From Labilithrix sp. (lineage in GTDB: Bacteria; Myxococcota_A; Polyangia; Polyangiales; Polyangiaceae), in assembly GCA_019637175.1 (NCBI GenBank), contig JAHBWD010000008.1, forward strand, positions 124,001 to 188,000: a stretch of DNA of 64,000 bases, given 5' to 3'. Of the stretch, positions 9,835-18,972 are shown in pieces. Numbering within the stretch: position 1 is the stretch's first letter; each line of letters opens with the position of its first letter. The position numbers and the translations under genes are program-made. Below the pieces are notes generated by a model. That model was not told the DNA's origin and did not search any database. It saw nothing but the letters and a program-made list of their open reading frames with translations.

Positions 9835-11625
9835 TCAGGTCCTGCTTCGATGCGAAATCCGGGCGCCGCCCTCGAGCATGTACGCGCCGTTGACGATGCC
9901 GACGTGCGCAAACGCCTGGGGGAAATTGCCGACGAGTCGCTTGCGCTCGAGATCGTATTCCTCCGACAGCAGCCCGACGTCGTTCCTCACCGAGAGGATG
10001 CGATCGAACATCGAGCGTGCGTCGTCGACGCGCCCGATCGAGACGAGAGCGTCGACCATCCAGAACGAGCACGCGATGAACGCTCCCTCTCGTCCGGGCA
10101 GTCCGTCGACGTTGCGGCTCGACTCATCGGTCGCGTAGCGCAACACGAAGCCGTCGCGTACGAGGCTCCGCTCGATCGCGGCGATCGTGCCGCGTACGCG
10201 CGGGTCGTCGTGAGGAAGAAACCCGACGGTGGGCATGAGCAGGAGGCTCGCGTCGAGCACGTCCGAGTCGTAGCTCTGCGTGAAGCTGCCGAGCGCAGCG
10301 TTGAAGCCGCGTCGACAGACCTCGTCATGGATCTCGGCGCGCGTCCTTCGCCATTCGGCGACAGGCCCGCTCAGACCATGATCCTCGACGGCCTTCACCA
10401 GCCGATCGAGGCCGGTCCACGCCATCATCTTCGAATGGACGAAGGGCCTCGGCGTCCCGCGCACCTCCCAGAGGCCGTGATCGACGTCTCGCCAACGCGA
10501 CTCGAGCCAATCCCCGACGAGGCGCTGGAGCTCCCAAGCGTCGTCGTTTCTCGAGAGGCCCATGCGCCGCGCCTGATGAAGCGCGTCGAGGACCTCACCG
10601 TAGACGTCGAGCTGGAGTTGCTCCGTCGCGCGATTGCCGATTCGCACGGGGCTCGAGCCCTCGTATCCCGGGAGCCATGCGAGGGTCCGCTCGTCGAGAC
10701 GTCGCTCGCCGGCGGGGCCGTAGACCGTCTGCCAATCTCCCGGATCACCGGCGACGGCGCGGAGGAGCCAATCGCGCCAGGCGCCCGCCTCTTCCGTGTA
10801 GCCGGCATGCATGAGCGCGTAGAGCGTGAACGTCGCGTCGCGAAGCCAGCAGTAGCGGTAGTCCCAGTTCCGAACGCCGCCGATCCTCTCCGGCAGCGAC
10901 GTCGTTCCCGCGGCGAGGATTCCCCCCGTCGGCGCGTAGGTGAGCGCCTTCAGCGTGACGAGCGAACGCGCGACGGCGTCGCGGTATCGACCGGAGACAG
11001 CGTGCCGGGCCGACCATGAACGCCACCACCGCGTCGTCTCCTCGATCACACGCGTCGCGTCGGGCGGCGGCGGCGGCGGCTCGTTCGACGGATGCCACGA
11101 GAGCGAGAACGGGACGCGTTGCCCCGCGTGCACGGTGAACTCGGCGACGGTCTCGAGGCCTTTGCCGCGCGTGGCCATGGCAGTGGCGAGCACGAGCGCA
11201 TCGGGACCGGCGATGGCGAGAAGGCGTCCGTCGTCGAGCTTGCGCACCCATGGAACCACACGGCCGTAGTCGAATCGCATGACGAGCTCGAGACGCATCG
11301 GGACCGCACCTGTGATCCCCTCGACGACGCGGACGACTTGCGGATGACGATCGCGCACGGGCATGGCGTCGATCAGGCGCACGACGCCCTCGCTCGTTCG
11401 AAAGTCGGTCTCGAGCACGAGGGTATCGTCGCGGTAGCGGCGCTCGACCCGAGCGTCGGAACGAGGCGCGAGGGCGAAGTGACCGTGGCCCGGTGCGCCG
11501 AGGAGGCCGGCGAAGCACGCCCCAGAGTCGAACCGAGGGAGGCAGAGCCAGTCGATCGATCCGTTGCGACCGACGAGCGCGACCGAGTGCGTGTCGCCGA
11601 TGACGGCGTAGCCTTCGAGCTCCAC
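9835..11625 (-). CDS. Glycoside hydrolase family 15 (glucoamylase/trehalase-like)
   Basis: A 596-residue protein typical of bacterial GH15 enzymes, which hydrolyse alpha-linked glucans or trehalose to glucose. The N-terminal beta-sandwich begins YAVIGDTHSVALVGRNGSIDWLCLPRFD. The (alpha/alpha)6 catalytic domain shows RNWDYRYCWLRDA (about 273-285), SPVRIGNRATEQLQLD, REGAFIACSFWMVDAL and SEEYDLERKRLVGNFPQAF near the end. No signal peptide is seen, so it is cytoplasmic. The GTG start at 11625 shares one base with the stop of the upstream SDR gene, implying translational coupling as the last gene of the operon. Glucan versus trehalose specificity is undecided. Confidence 0.92.
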   Translation of the reverse strand: MELEGYAVIGDTHSVALVGRNGSIDWLCLPRFDSGACFAGLLGAPGHGHFALAPRSDARVERRYRDDTLVLETDFRTSEGVVRLIDAMPVRDRHPQVVRVVEGITGAVPMRLELVMRFDYGRVVPWVRKLDDGRLLAIAGPDALVLATAMATRGKGLETVAEFTVHAGQRVPFSLSWHPSNEPPPPPPDATRVIEETTRWWRSWSARHAVSGRYRDAVARSLVTLKALTYAPTGGILAAGTTSLPERIGGVRNWDYRYCWLRDATFTLYALMHAGYTEEAGAWRDWLLRAVAGDPGDWQTVYGPAGERRLDERTLAWLPGYEGSSPVRIGNRATEQLQLDVYGEVLDALHQARRMGLSRNDDAWELQRLVGDWLESRWRDVDHGLWEVRGTPRPFVHSKMMAWTGLDRLVKAVEDHGLSGPVAEWRRTRAEIHDEVCRRGFNAALGSFTQSYDSDVLDASLLLMPTVGFLPHDDPRVRGTIAAIERSLVRDGFVLRYATDESSRNVDGLPGREGAFIACSFWMVDALVSIGRVDDARSMFDRILSVRNDVGLLSEEYDLERKRLVGNFPQAFAHVGIVNGAYMLEGGARISHRSRT

Positions 11626-12641
11626 TATCGAGCCCCGGCCAACGCTCGCCAGCCGCGACCGCCGAGGAAGAGCCCGACGACCGCGAGCGCGCTCGCGACG
11701 ATCCAGCGGCGTCGCTTGGTGAGCGACCACTGGAGGCTGCGCGACTTGGCCGGCGCGTCGAACCTGCCGTGGGCACCGTGATCGCCTCGGACAGGCGCGT
11801 AGAGGTTGTCGGGCCGGCCGGCCGGCAGGGGTTCGCGTGTTTGCTGCGCCTCGTAGCCGTGCTTCGCGAGCCAACGATCGGCGACCGACGGCGCGATCCT
11901 CTCTCCGGCGATCGCCTTCGTCGTCGGCCAAGCGACCCAGACCTCGCGTCGGTCGTGCGCCGCCGCGAAGAGGACGGCGTCGGCGGCGATCTCGGGCTGA
12001 AAGACAGGCGGCACGGGGCGAGGGGCTCGTGGGAGCTTCGCGCGCGACCACGAGAACTGAGGCGTGTTGACCGCCGGCAAGTGCACTTGGGTGACGCGCA
12101 CACGGGAGCCGTCGTGCCGGAGCTCGGTGCGCAGCGCCTCCGTGAAGCCCTTCACCGCGTGCTTGGCCGCGCAGTACGCGGCTTGGAGCGGGATCGCGCG
12201 ATAGGCGAGGGCCGAGCCGACTTGGATGATCGTCCCTCGATCGCGCGAGCGCATCCTCTTGAGCGCGGCGAGCGTGCCGTGGACGTAGCCGAGGTAGGTC
12301 ACCTCCGTGACGCGCTTGAACTCCGCGGGCGTCGTCTCGCCGACCGGCGCAAAGACGGAGACCATCGCGTCGTTGACCCACACGTCGATCGGACCGAGCT
12401 CGCGCTCCACGCGGTCGGCGGCCTCCTCGACGGCGTCGGCGTCGGCGACGTCGAGCGGAAGGACGAGCGCTCGGCCGCGCATCGCCTCGACCTCCGCGCG
12501 CGCGCCCTCGAGCCCGTCGATCCCGCGGGCGATGAGCGCGATGTTCGCGCCGCGCCTCGCGAACGCCCGGACGACGGCCCTCCCGACACCCGCCGACGCG
12601 CCCGTCACGACGACCACGCGTCCGTCGAATTCTTCACCCAT
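11625..12641 (-). CDS. Short-chain dehydrogenase/reductase with C-terminal membrane anchor
   Basis: A 338-residue SDR. The NAD(P)-binding motif TGASAGVG is near residue 13, DVAD near 66, an NNAG-equivalent written as VNDA near 91, and the catalytic YCAAK near 154, preceded by the active-site region QVGSALAYR. The protein is about 90 residues longer than classical SDRs. The extension ends in one hydrophobic helix (WIVASALAVVGLFLGG, about 314-329) with a basic tail, so it is probably tail-anchored to the membrane. It overlaps the FAD/Fe-S dehydrogenase by 8 bases. The substrate is unknown. Confidence 0.9.
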   Translation of the reverse strand: MGEEFDGRVVVVTGASAGVGRAVVRAFARRGANIALIARGIDGLEGARAEVEAMRGRALVLPLDVADADAVEEAADRVERELGPIDVWVNDAMVSVFAPVGETTPAEFKRVTEVTYLGYVHGTLAALKRMRSRDRGTIIQVGSALAYRAIPLQAAYCAAKHAVKGFTEALRTELRHDGSRVRVTQVHLPAVNTPQFSWSRAKLPRAPRPVPPVFQPEIAADAVLFAAAHDRREVWVAWPTTKAIAGERIAPSVADRWLAKHGYEAQQTREPLPAGRPDNLYAPVRGDHGAHGRFDAPAKSRSLQWSLTKRRRWIVASALAVVGLFLGGRGWRALAGAR

Positions 12642-15600
12642 GACTCCTCCGTCGCGTCAGGAAAGCGAGAGCGACGAGCCCGATGACACCAACCGCGAGC
12701 GCGGCAGACGTGCGCAGCATCGATGCTCGAACGACGCGACGACGGCGCGCGACGATCGCGCTCTCCGGGCGCACACCGGTCCGACCGCGAGCGCCTTCCA
12801 TCGCGAGCTTGACGACCTCCGCGAGGTGGAGCGCGCCCCGCGTCGTGCGCGCGCGGATCTGCTCTCGGCACGAGAAGCCGTCGGCGATCACGAGCGTGTC
12901 GTCGGAGGCCGCGCGCACCGCCGGGAGCAACGATCGCTCACCGCACGCGACGCCGACGTCGTGCGTTTCGTTCACGAAGCCGAACGAGCCGGCCATTCCG
13001 CAACAGCCCGAAGAGAGCACCTCGACGTCGACGCCCATCGCGTCGAGCACCCTTTTGTCGGAGTCGAGGCCCGGCTCGAAGAGGGCCTTTTGGTGGCAGT
13101 GGCCCTGAACGATCGCGCGGCCCCCGGTTCTCGGCGGCGTCCAGCGCGTGGCGGGGTCGAGCAAGACGTCGGAGAAGAGCCGCACGCGATCGGCGAGCGC
13201 GCGCGCGCGAGGATGTCCGGGAAGAAGATCGAGGAGCTCGTCTTTGAACGTCGAAGCGCAGCTCGGCTCGAGGACGACGATGGGCAGCCCTTCGTCCAAG
13301 ACCGGTCCGAGGGCGTCGAGGACGTCGCTCAGATAGCGCTTCGCATCGTCGAGGAGGCCGAAGTCGTAGAGCGGACGACCGCAACACAGTCCGGCTGGCG
13401 GCAAGACGACTTCGCAGCCCGCCGCCTCCAGCACGAACACCGCAGCGAGCAGCGTGTCGGGAAAGAAGTGTTCGTTGAAGGTGTCGGTCCAGAGCACGAC
13501 GCGACGTCCGCCCTTCACGCCGAGGCCGCGTCGAGCGAGCTCGGCGCGGAACGCGAGCGGCGCGAAGGGGGGGATCTTCGCCGCAGGCGCGATCCCTGCC
13601 GCGAGCTTCACGAGAGCGCTCACGCCTGGCACCTGCGTGACGAGGTTCGCGAGCCCCGGAGCGGCGGCCCCGAGGCGCGCCCACTTGTCGATGTAACCGA
13701 ACGCATACGCGTGCCGCGGTCGGCGACGGCCTTCGAAGTAGTGGGCGAGGAACTCGGCCTTGTACGTCGCGATGTCGACGTTGACGGGGCAATCGCTCTT
13801 GCAGCCCTTGCACGCGAGGCAGAGATCGAGCGAGCTCTTCACGCTCTCGTCGTTCCAGCCGCTCGTGATGGGGCCGTCGCCCCTCGCCATCTCCCAGAGC
13901 AAGTGCGCGCGGCCGCGCGTCGAATGCTTCTCTTCGTGGGTCACCATGTAGCTCGGGCACATCACGTCGTGCGCGCCGCGAGCGCTCTTTCGCCGGCATC
14001 GGCCGATGCCCACGCAGCGGAGGGTGGCGCGCGCGAAGCTGCCTTGGTCGTCGGCGAAGTGAAAGTGCGTCCGCAGCCGCGCGGGGTGATACGTCGGGCC
14101 CAGGCGGAGGTGATCCACGATCGGAAATGGACGCACCACCTTGCCGGGGTTCAGTCGATCGTAAGGATCGAAGATCGCCTTGAGCTCGCGCATGGCCGTC
14201 ATGAGCTCGGGGCCGAACATCTTGACGAGAAGCTCGGCGCGAGCTTGCCCGTCGCCGTGCTCACCGGAGAGCGATCCCCCGTACGAGACGACCAGATCAG
14301 CGGCGTCGCTCATGAAGCGACGAAACGCGCGAATGCCTTCTTCCGTGTAGAGATCGAACGGCACCCTGCAATGCACGAGCCCCATGCCGAAGTGTCCGTA
14401 GAGCGACGGGTGGTAGTCGTACGCGTCGTAGAGGCGCCTCAGATCGCGCAGATACGCGCCCAGGACCTGCGTCGGAACCGCGGAGTCCTCCCAGCCCGGC
14501 CACGTATCCGGCTCGCCGCGCACGAACGCGGTCGCCCCCAGGCCCCCCTCTCGCGCCGCCCACAGATCGAGCTGCGTCTGGTGCTCGAGGAAGACGCGAT
14601 GCGCGACGGCGGCGCGGCCCGCGCGGCGCACGACCTCTTCGGCGCGAACGCGCACCTCGTCCATCGTCGCGCCGCCGACCTCGACGAGGAGCCACGCGCC
14701 GCCCTCGGGGAGGAGCCTCAGCGCGTCGGCGTGCTCGGTACCCTTGCTCGCCATGTGATCACGGAGAAGGTCATCCATCCCCTCGACGGCGAGGGGGCGC
14801 AGATCGGCGAAGCTCGGCGCGGCGTCGCCCGCTTCGAAGACGTCGCGATAACCGATCACGACGGCTCCTCGGCACGGCGGGCTCGGGATCAGATCGACCG
14901 TCGCGTCGAGGATCATGGCGAGCGTCCCCTCGCTCCCCACGAAGAGTCGCGCGAGATTGAAGCGGCCGTCGGGGCCGGGGAGCAGCTCGTCGAGGTTGTA
15001 CCCGGACACGCGCCGCGACAGCTTCGGATAGCCCGACCGGATCCGAGGCGCCCATCGATCCCGGAGAGCCCGGAGACGCGCGAGCGCAGCGCCCTCGGCT
15101 CCGCCGCGACGGATCGCGGCCGAGAGATCCTCCTCGCGCATCCACCCGACGCGCATGCGTGTTCCGTCGTAGAGCAAGACGTCGAGCGCGTGCACGTTGT
15201 GGACGGCGATGCCGTTCATCTGCGCATGCATGCCTCCACAGTTGTTCGCGAGCATGCCGCCGAAGCAGCAGTGGTCGTGCGTCGCCGGGCTCGGCCCCCA
15301 CGTGAGACCGTGCGGTCTCGCGGCCTCGACGAGCTCGTCGCACACGACACCGGGCTCGACGGTCGCGAGCCGCGCTCGCGCGTCGAGCGACGTGATCCGG
15401 TTCATCCGCTTCGAGAAGTCGAACACCACGGCTTCGTTGACCGTCTGACCGGCGAGGCCGGTCCCGCCGCCGCGGGCCACGATGGGCGCGCCGTGCTCGC
15501 GGCAAACGCCGACGGCCGCGACGACGTCTTCCTTGCTCGCCGGAATGACGACGCCGAGCGGAACTCGCCGATAGTTCGAGGCGTCTTGCGCGTACAGAGC

Positions 15601-15762
15601 GCGACTCCCCGGGTCGAATCGGACCTCGCCGACCACCGCCGCCCGAAGGTCGCGCGCGAGCCGGTTCATGTCGATCGCGTTGCGTCGCGCCTCGATCCCG
15701 GCGCGAAGACGTTCGACCGGTACGAGATCGTGCGGCGGACGGATCGTGCTCGACGTGCTCAT
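12634..15762 (-). CDS. FAD-linked oxidase / Fe-S reductase fusion (D-lactate or D-2-hydroxyacid dehydrogenase type)
   Basis: A 1,042-residue fusion. The N-terminal half is a VAO-type FAD domain (GAPIVARGGGTGLAGQ, about 90-105; GGMLANNCGG near 180) with an FAD-oxidase C-terminal domain (SLSGEHGDGQAR near 495). The C-terminal half is a GlpC/LldE-like Fe-S part: one cluster region around CVGIGRC and MCPSY, a second CLACKGCKSDCP near 655, and two CCG motifs (LCCGRP and GCCGMAG). One hydrophobic helix with a basic tail (about 1018-1036) ends the protein. The family oxidises D-lactate or related hydroxyacids and passes electrons to the membrane. A strong GGAGG site lies before the ATG, 10 bases after the upstream stop. 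Confidence 0.92.
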   Translation of the reverse strand: MSTSSTIRPPHDLVPVERLRAGIEARRNAIDMNRLARDLRAAVVGEVRFDPGSRALYAQDASNYRRVPLGVVIPASKEDVVAAVGVCREHGAPIVARGGGTGLAGQTVNEAVVFDFSKRMNRITSLDARARLATVEPGVVCDELVEAARPHGLTWGPSPATHDHCCFGGMLANNCGGMHAQMNGIAVHNVHALDVLLYDGTRMRVGWMREEDLSAAIRRGGAEGAALARLRALRDRWAPRIRSGYPKLSRRVSGYNLDELLPGPDGRFNLARLFVGSEGTLAMILDATVDLIPSPPCRGAVVIGYRDVFEAGDAAPSFADLRPLAVEGMDDLLRDHMASKGTEHADALRLLPEGGAWLLVEVGGATMDEVRVRAEEVVRRAGRAAVAHRVFLEHQTQLDLWAAREGGLGATAFVRGEPDTWPGWEDSAVPTQVLGAYLRDLRRLYDAYDYHPSLYGHFGMGLVHCRVPFDLYTEEGIRAFRRFMSDAADLVVSYGGSLSGEHGDGQARAELLVKMFGPELMTAMRELKAIFDPYDRLNPGKVVRPFPIVDHLRLGPTYHPARLRTHFHFADDQGSFARATLRCVGIGRCRRKSARGAHDVMCPSYMVTHEEKHSTRGRAHLLWEMARGDGPITSGWNDESVKSSLDLCLACKGCKSDCPVNVDIATYKAEFLAHYFEGRRRPRHAYAFGYIDKWARLGAAAPGLANLVTQVPGVSALVKLAAGIAPAAKIPPFAPLAFRAELARRGLGVKGGRRVVLWTDTFNEHFFPDTLLAAVFVLEAAGCEVVLPPAGLCCGRPLYDFGLLDDAKRYLSDVLDALGPVLDEGLPIVVLEPSCASTFKDELLDLLPGHPRARALADRVRLFSDVLLDPATRWTPPRTGGRAIVQGHCHQKALFEPGLDSDKRVLDAMGVDVEVLSSGCCGMAGSFGFVNETHDVGVACGERSLLPAVRAASDDTLVIADGFSCREQIRARTTRGALHLAEVVKLAMEGARGRTGVRPESAIVARRRRVVRASMLRTSAALAVGVIGLVALAFLTRRRSHG

Positions 15763-15772
15763 CTTGCCTCCA

Positions 15773-17569
15773 TCACGACTTCGGCGCGATCGCCGGAAAG
15801 ACGTGCCCGATGGCTTGACGAAGGATCCCGCCGCGCTCGTGTGCCGGGGTCTTCAGGATGCTCATGAGGAACGCCTTGCTCTGCTCGAGCGTGATGTGCG
15901 GAGGCAAGGGCGGGACGTCGGGATCGACGAGGGCGTCGATGACGACGGGGCGATCCGCGGAGAGCGCCAGATCCCAGGCCTCACCGATCTCCGAGGGCTT
16001 CTCGACGCGAATCCCGCGGAGACCGAGGAGATCGGCGAACGCCGCGTAGTTCATGTCGGGCAGCTCTTGCGAGGCGTCGTAGCGTGCGTCGCCCTCCATC
16101 GCGCGCATCTCCCACGTCACCTGATTCAAGTCGCGATTGTTGAGGACGAGGACGACGAGCCGCGGGTCGCTCCACTGCTGCCAGTACCGCTTGACCGTGA
16201 GCAGCTCCGCCATGCCGTTCATCTGCATCGCGCCGTCGCCGACGAGCGCGATGGCGACGCGCTCGGGATGCGCGAACTTCGCCGCGAGGGCGTAGGGCAC
16301 GCCGCATCCCATCGTCGCGAGGCTCCCCGAGATCGAGGCCATCATCCCCGGTCGGAGCTTGAGGTCGCGCGCCCACCAATTCGCCGACGACCCGGAGTCG
16401 GAGGAGAGGATGCACCCGTCCGGTAGTCGCGACGAGAGCTCCCAGAAGAGCAGCTGCGGATTGATCGGCGTGGCCGCGACGTGCGCGCGTTCGTCGATGA
16501 GGTGCCACCAGTCGCGCACGCCTTCCTCGATCCGCTCGCGCCAGGCCCCCACGGGCTTCCGCGCCACGCGCGGGAGGAGATCGCGGAGGGTCGCTCGAGC
16601 GTCGCCGACGAGGTTGACCTCCATCGGATACCGCATGCCGACGAGACGCGCGTCGATGTCGATCTGGACGCCGCGCGCTTGTCCTTCTCTCGGGAGAAAC
16701 TCGGAGTAAGGGAAGCTCGAGCCGACGACGACGAGCGTGTCGCAGTCCATCATCATGTCCCAGCTCGGCTTCGTTCCGAGCAGACCGATCGCGCCGGTCA
16801 CGAACGGGAGATCGTCCGCGACCACCGCTCGACCGAGCAGCGCCTTCGCGATGCCGCCGCCCGTCATCTGCGCGAGCTCCACGACCTCCGCCGCCGCGCT
16901 CGCGGCTCCGGCTCCGACGAGGATCGCGACCTTGTTGCCCTCGTCGATGAGCCTCGCGGCGCGCTCGACTTCGCGCTCCGGCGGCGTCACCTCGGGTGCG
17001 ACGTACCCGACGCTCGTGTGCACCGTGTCGTGCTCGTGGGGCGGGCTCGCGTAGTCGAGCTCTTGAACGTCCTTCGGAAGGATGAGGCAGGTGGGCGTGC
17101 GCTCGGAGAGCGCGATCCGGACGGCGCGGTCGATGAGATGACGCACCTGCTCGGGGCTCATCGCGGTGTGCACGTACTCGTGCGCGACGTCTTTGAAGAG
17201 GTTCTGGAGATCGACCTCTTGCTGATAGTCGCCGCCGATGGCCGTCCGCGCGGCCTGGCCGACGATCGCGAGCACGGGAGCGTGATCCATCTTCGCGTCG
17301 TAGAGCCCGTTCAGGAGATGAATCGCGCCGGGCCCGCTCGTCGCGAGGCAGACGCCCAGCTTCCCGCTGAACTTGGCGTGACCGCACGCCATGAACGCGG
17401 CCATCTCCTCGTGGCGTGTTTGGATGAACTCGATGTGCCTCCCATCGCGACTGATGCGATTGAGCGCGCCGAGCAGACCGTTGATGCCGTCGCCGGGATA
17501 GCCGTAGACGCGCCGAACGCCCCACTCACCGAGGCGCCGGAACACGTAGTCGCTCACCTTGGTCGCCAT
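15773..17569 (-). CDS. Thiamine-diphosphate enzyme, pyruvate oxidase/decarboxylase-like
   Basis: A 598-residue ThDP-dependent enzyme with three classical domains: N-terminal Pyr domain with the cofactor glutamate in QTRHEEMAAF (near 54), central FAD/regulatory-type domain (IDEGNKVAILVGAGA near 210), and C-terminal PP domain with GDGAMQMNGMAEL...NN (about 425-460). Among family members it most resembles pyruvate:quinone oxidases (PoxB-like, acetate-forming); acetolactate synthase or another 2-oxoacid decarboxylase cannot be excluded. Next to a D-lactate-type dehydrogenase it could take pyruvate onward to acetate. A GGAGG site precedes the ATG. The stop is 10 bases before the next gene. Confidence 0.9.
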   Translation of the reverse strand: MATKVSDYVFRRLGEWGVRRVYGYPGDGINGLLGALNRISRDGRHIEFIQTRHEEMAAFMACGHAKFSGKLGVCLATSGPGAIHLLNGLYDAKMDHAPVLAIVGQAARTAIGGDYQQEVDLQNLFKDVAHEYVHTAMSPEQVRHLIDRAVRIALSERTPTCLILPKDVQELDYASPPHEHDTVHTSVGYVAPEVTPPEREVERAARLIDEGNKVAILVGAGAASAAAEVVELAQMTGGGIAKALLGRAVVADDLPFVTGAIGLLGTKPSWDMMMDCDTLVVVGSSFPYSEFLPREGQARGVQIDIDARLVGMRYPMEVNLVGDARATLRDLLPRVARKPVGAWRERIEEGVRDWWHLIDERAHVAATPINPQLLFWELSSRLPDGCILSSDSGSSANWWARDLKLRPGMMASISGSLATMGCGVPYALAAKFAHPERVAIALVGDGAMQMNGMAELLTVKRYWQQWSDPRLVVLVLNNRDLNQVTWEMRAMEGDARYDASQELPDMNYAAFADLLGLRGIRVEKPSEIGEAWDLALSADRPVVIDALVDPDVPPLPPHITLEQSKAFLMSILKTPAHERGGILRQAIGHVFPAIAPKS

Positions 17570-17644
17570 CTGCGCCTCCGATCCGTTCGGAGAGCGTGTG
17601 CAAACCGGAGACCCGCCCCAACCCCAGCAGGCCGAAGGACGAGG

Positions 17645-18736
17645 CTAGTGGTCCACGCGGTAGCGCCTCGCGCCGGGCCGAATCGTCACGCCGAGCCCCG
17701 CACGGTTCGGTTCGGGACGGAGCGACCCGCCGTGAGGCTCGAGCGCGCCTTCGAACAGCAGGTGTTCGACGCGCGCGTGGTCGTGGAAGTACTCCAGGTG
17801 CCGAAGCGGCCGGAGCGCACAGCCGACGTGAGCGTGGACGTGAGGGGCGCAATGCGTCGAGAGCGGCATCTGAAACGCCTCGCACAGCGCGGCGACGGCC
17901 ATGATTCCCGTCACCCCGCCGCAGCGCGTGACGTCGGCCTGGACGACGTCGACGCAATCGGCGACGAGCATCCGTCGAAAGTCGTCGAGGACGTAGCCGT
18001 ACTCGCCCGCCGCGATCTCCATTCCGGCGGGGGCCCGATCCCGCAGGAGCCGCAGGCCTTCGAGATCCTCGGAGGATACCGGCTCCTCGACCCACGTGAC
18101 GCCCTGCTCCGCGAAGCGATCCATCTCGTAGAGCGCCTGCTTCCTCGACCACGCACCGTTCGCGTCGACGAACAGCGCCACGTCCGCACCGATGGCCTCG
18201 CGCGCGACGCGGACGCGACGGCGATCGCGCGCGGGGCACCGCCCTACCTTCATCTTGACGGCCGGAAAGTCTGCGGCCGCCCAGGCGGAGAGCTGGGCGG
18301 CGAGGGCGTCGTCGTCGTACGACGTGAACCCGCCGCTGCCGTACACGCGCACCGACTCGCGCGCGGGTCCGAGCAGTCGTGCGAGCGGCAGACCGACGAG
18401 CTTGGAGCGAAGATCCCAGAGCGCGATGTCGACGGCCGAGATCGCCTCCCAAGCGAGACCAGGGCGACCGATGTTGCGCACGGCGCGGCTCATGGCGGAC
18501 CACGCGCCGGACGTCGCGGCGGCGTCGAGACCGACGACCGCACTCGCCAGCGGCCCGGTCGCGAGCCGTGCCGCCGACGCGTCCGCGTAGGTCCACCCGA
18601 GGCCCTCCGAAGCGCCGCTGAGGACGTGGACGACGACGACCGTGGTGCGGTCCCAGACGAACGTGCCGTCGGACTCGCGCCGATCGGTCGGCACGACGTA
18701 GACGACCGCTTCGACTCGTTCGATCGCGTCGGCCAC
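17645..18736 (-). CDS. Enolase-superfamily protein (mandelate racemase / sugar-acid dehydratase-like)
   Basis: A 363-residue protein with the superfamily layout: capping domain at the N-terminus, then KMKVG (the KxK base motif, about 166-170), metal ligands in DANGAW (about 197), EEP (about 223) and GEYG (about 249), and a His-containing segment THCAPHVHAH near 300. Members abstract an alpha-proton from carboxylates to racemise, dehydrate or cycloisomerise; the substrate is not known. A GTG start at 18736 is chosen over the longer frame because AAAGGAAAG lies at the right distance and homology-like sequence begins there. It is the first gene of the five-gene minus-strand operon ending at 9835. 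Confidence 0.9.
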   Translation of the reverse strand: MADAIERVEAVVYVVPTDRRESDGTFVWDRTTVVVVHVLSGASEGLGWTYADASAARLATGPLASAVVGLDAAATSGAWSAMSRAVRNIGRPGLAWEAISAVDIALWDLRSKLVGLPLARLLGPARESVRVYGSGGFTSYDDDALAAQLSAWAAADFPAVKMKVGRCPARDRRRVRVAREAIGADVALFVDANGAWSRKQALYEMDRFAEQGVTWVEEPVSSEDLEGLRLLRDRAPAGMEIAAGEYGYVLDDFRRMLVADCVDVVQADVTRCGGVTGIMAVAALCEAFQMPLSTHCAPHVHAHVGCALRPLRHLEYFHDHARVEHLLFEGALEPHGGSLRPEPNRAGLGVTIRPGARRYRVDH

Positions 18737-18972
18737 CTCGACTTTCCTTTCTCGACGGTCGTGCCTCGAGGGCGAGAGCGCCGCGGAGCGTCTTGCGAGC
18801 GTCGTGCATCGACTGCGCCACGAGGAGCGCGCCGCCGTCCTTCCTCTTCTCTCCGGCTCTCGACCTCGTCTGCGATGGGTTACCCCACCGAGGCGTGCCG
18901 TCACCTTGAGCCCGCTCCGCGCCGCGACGCGCCCGCGCGATTGTTCAACGTCTTCATGGGTATGCCGATTGC

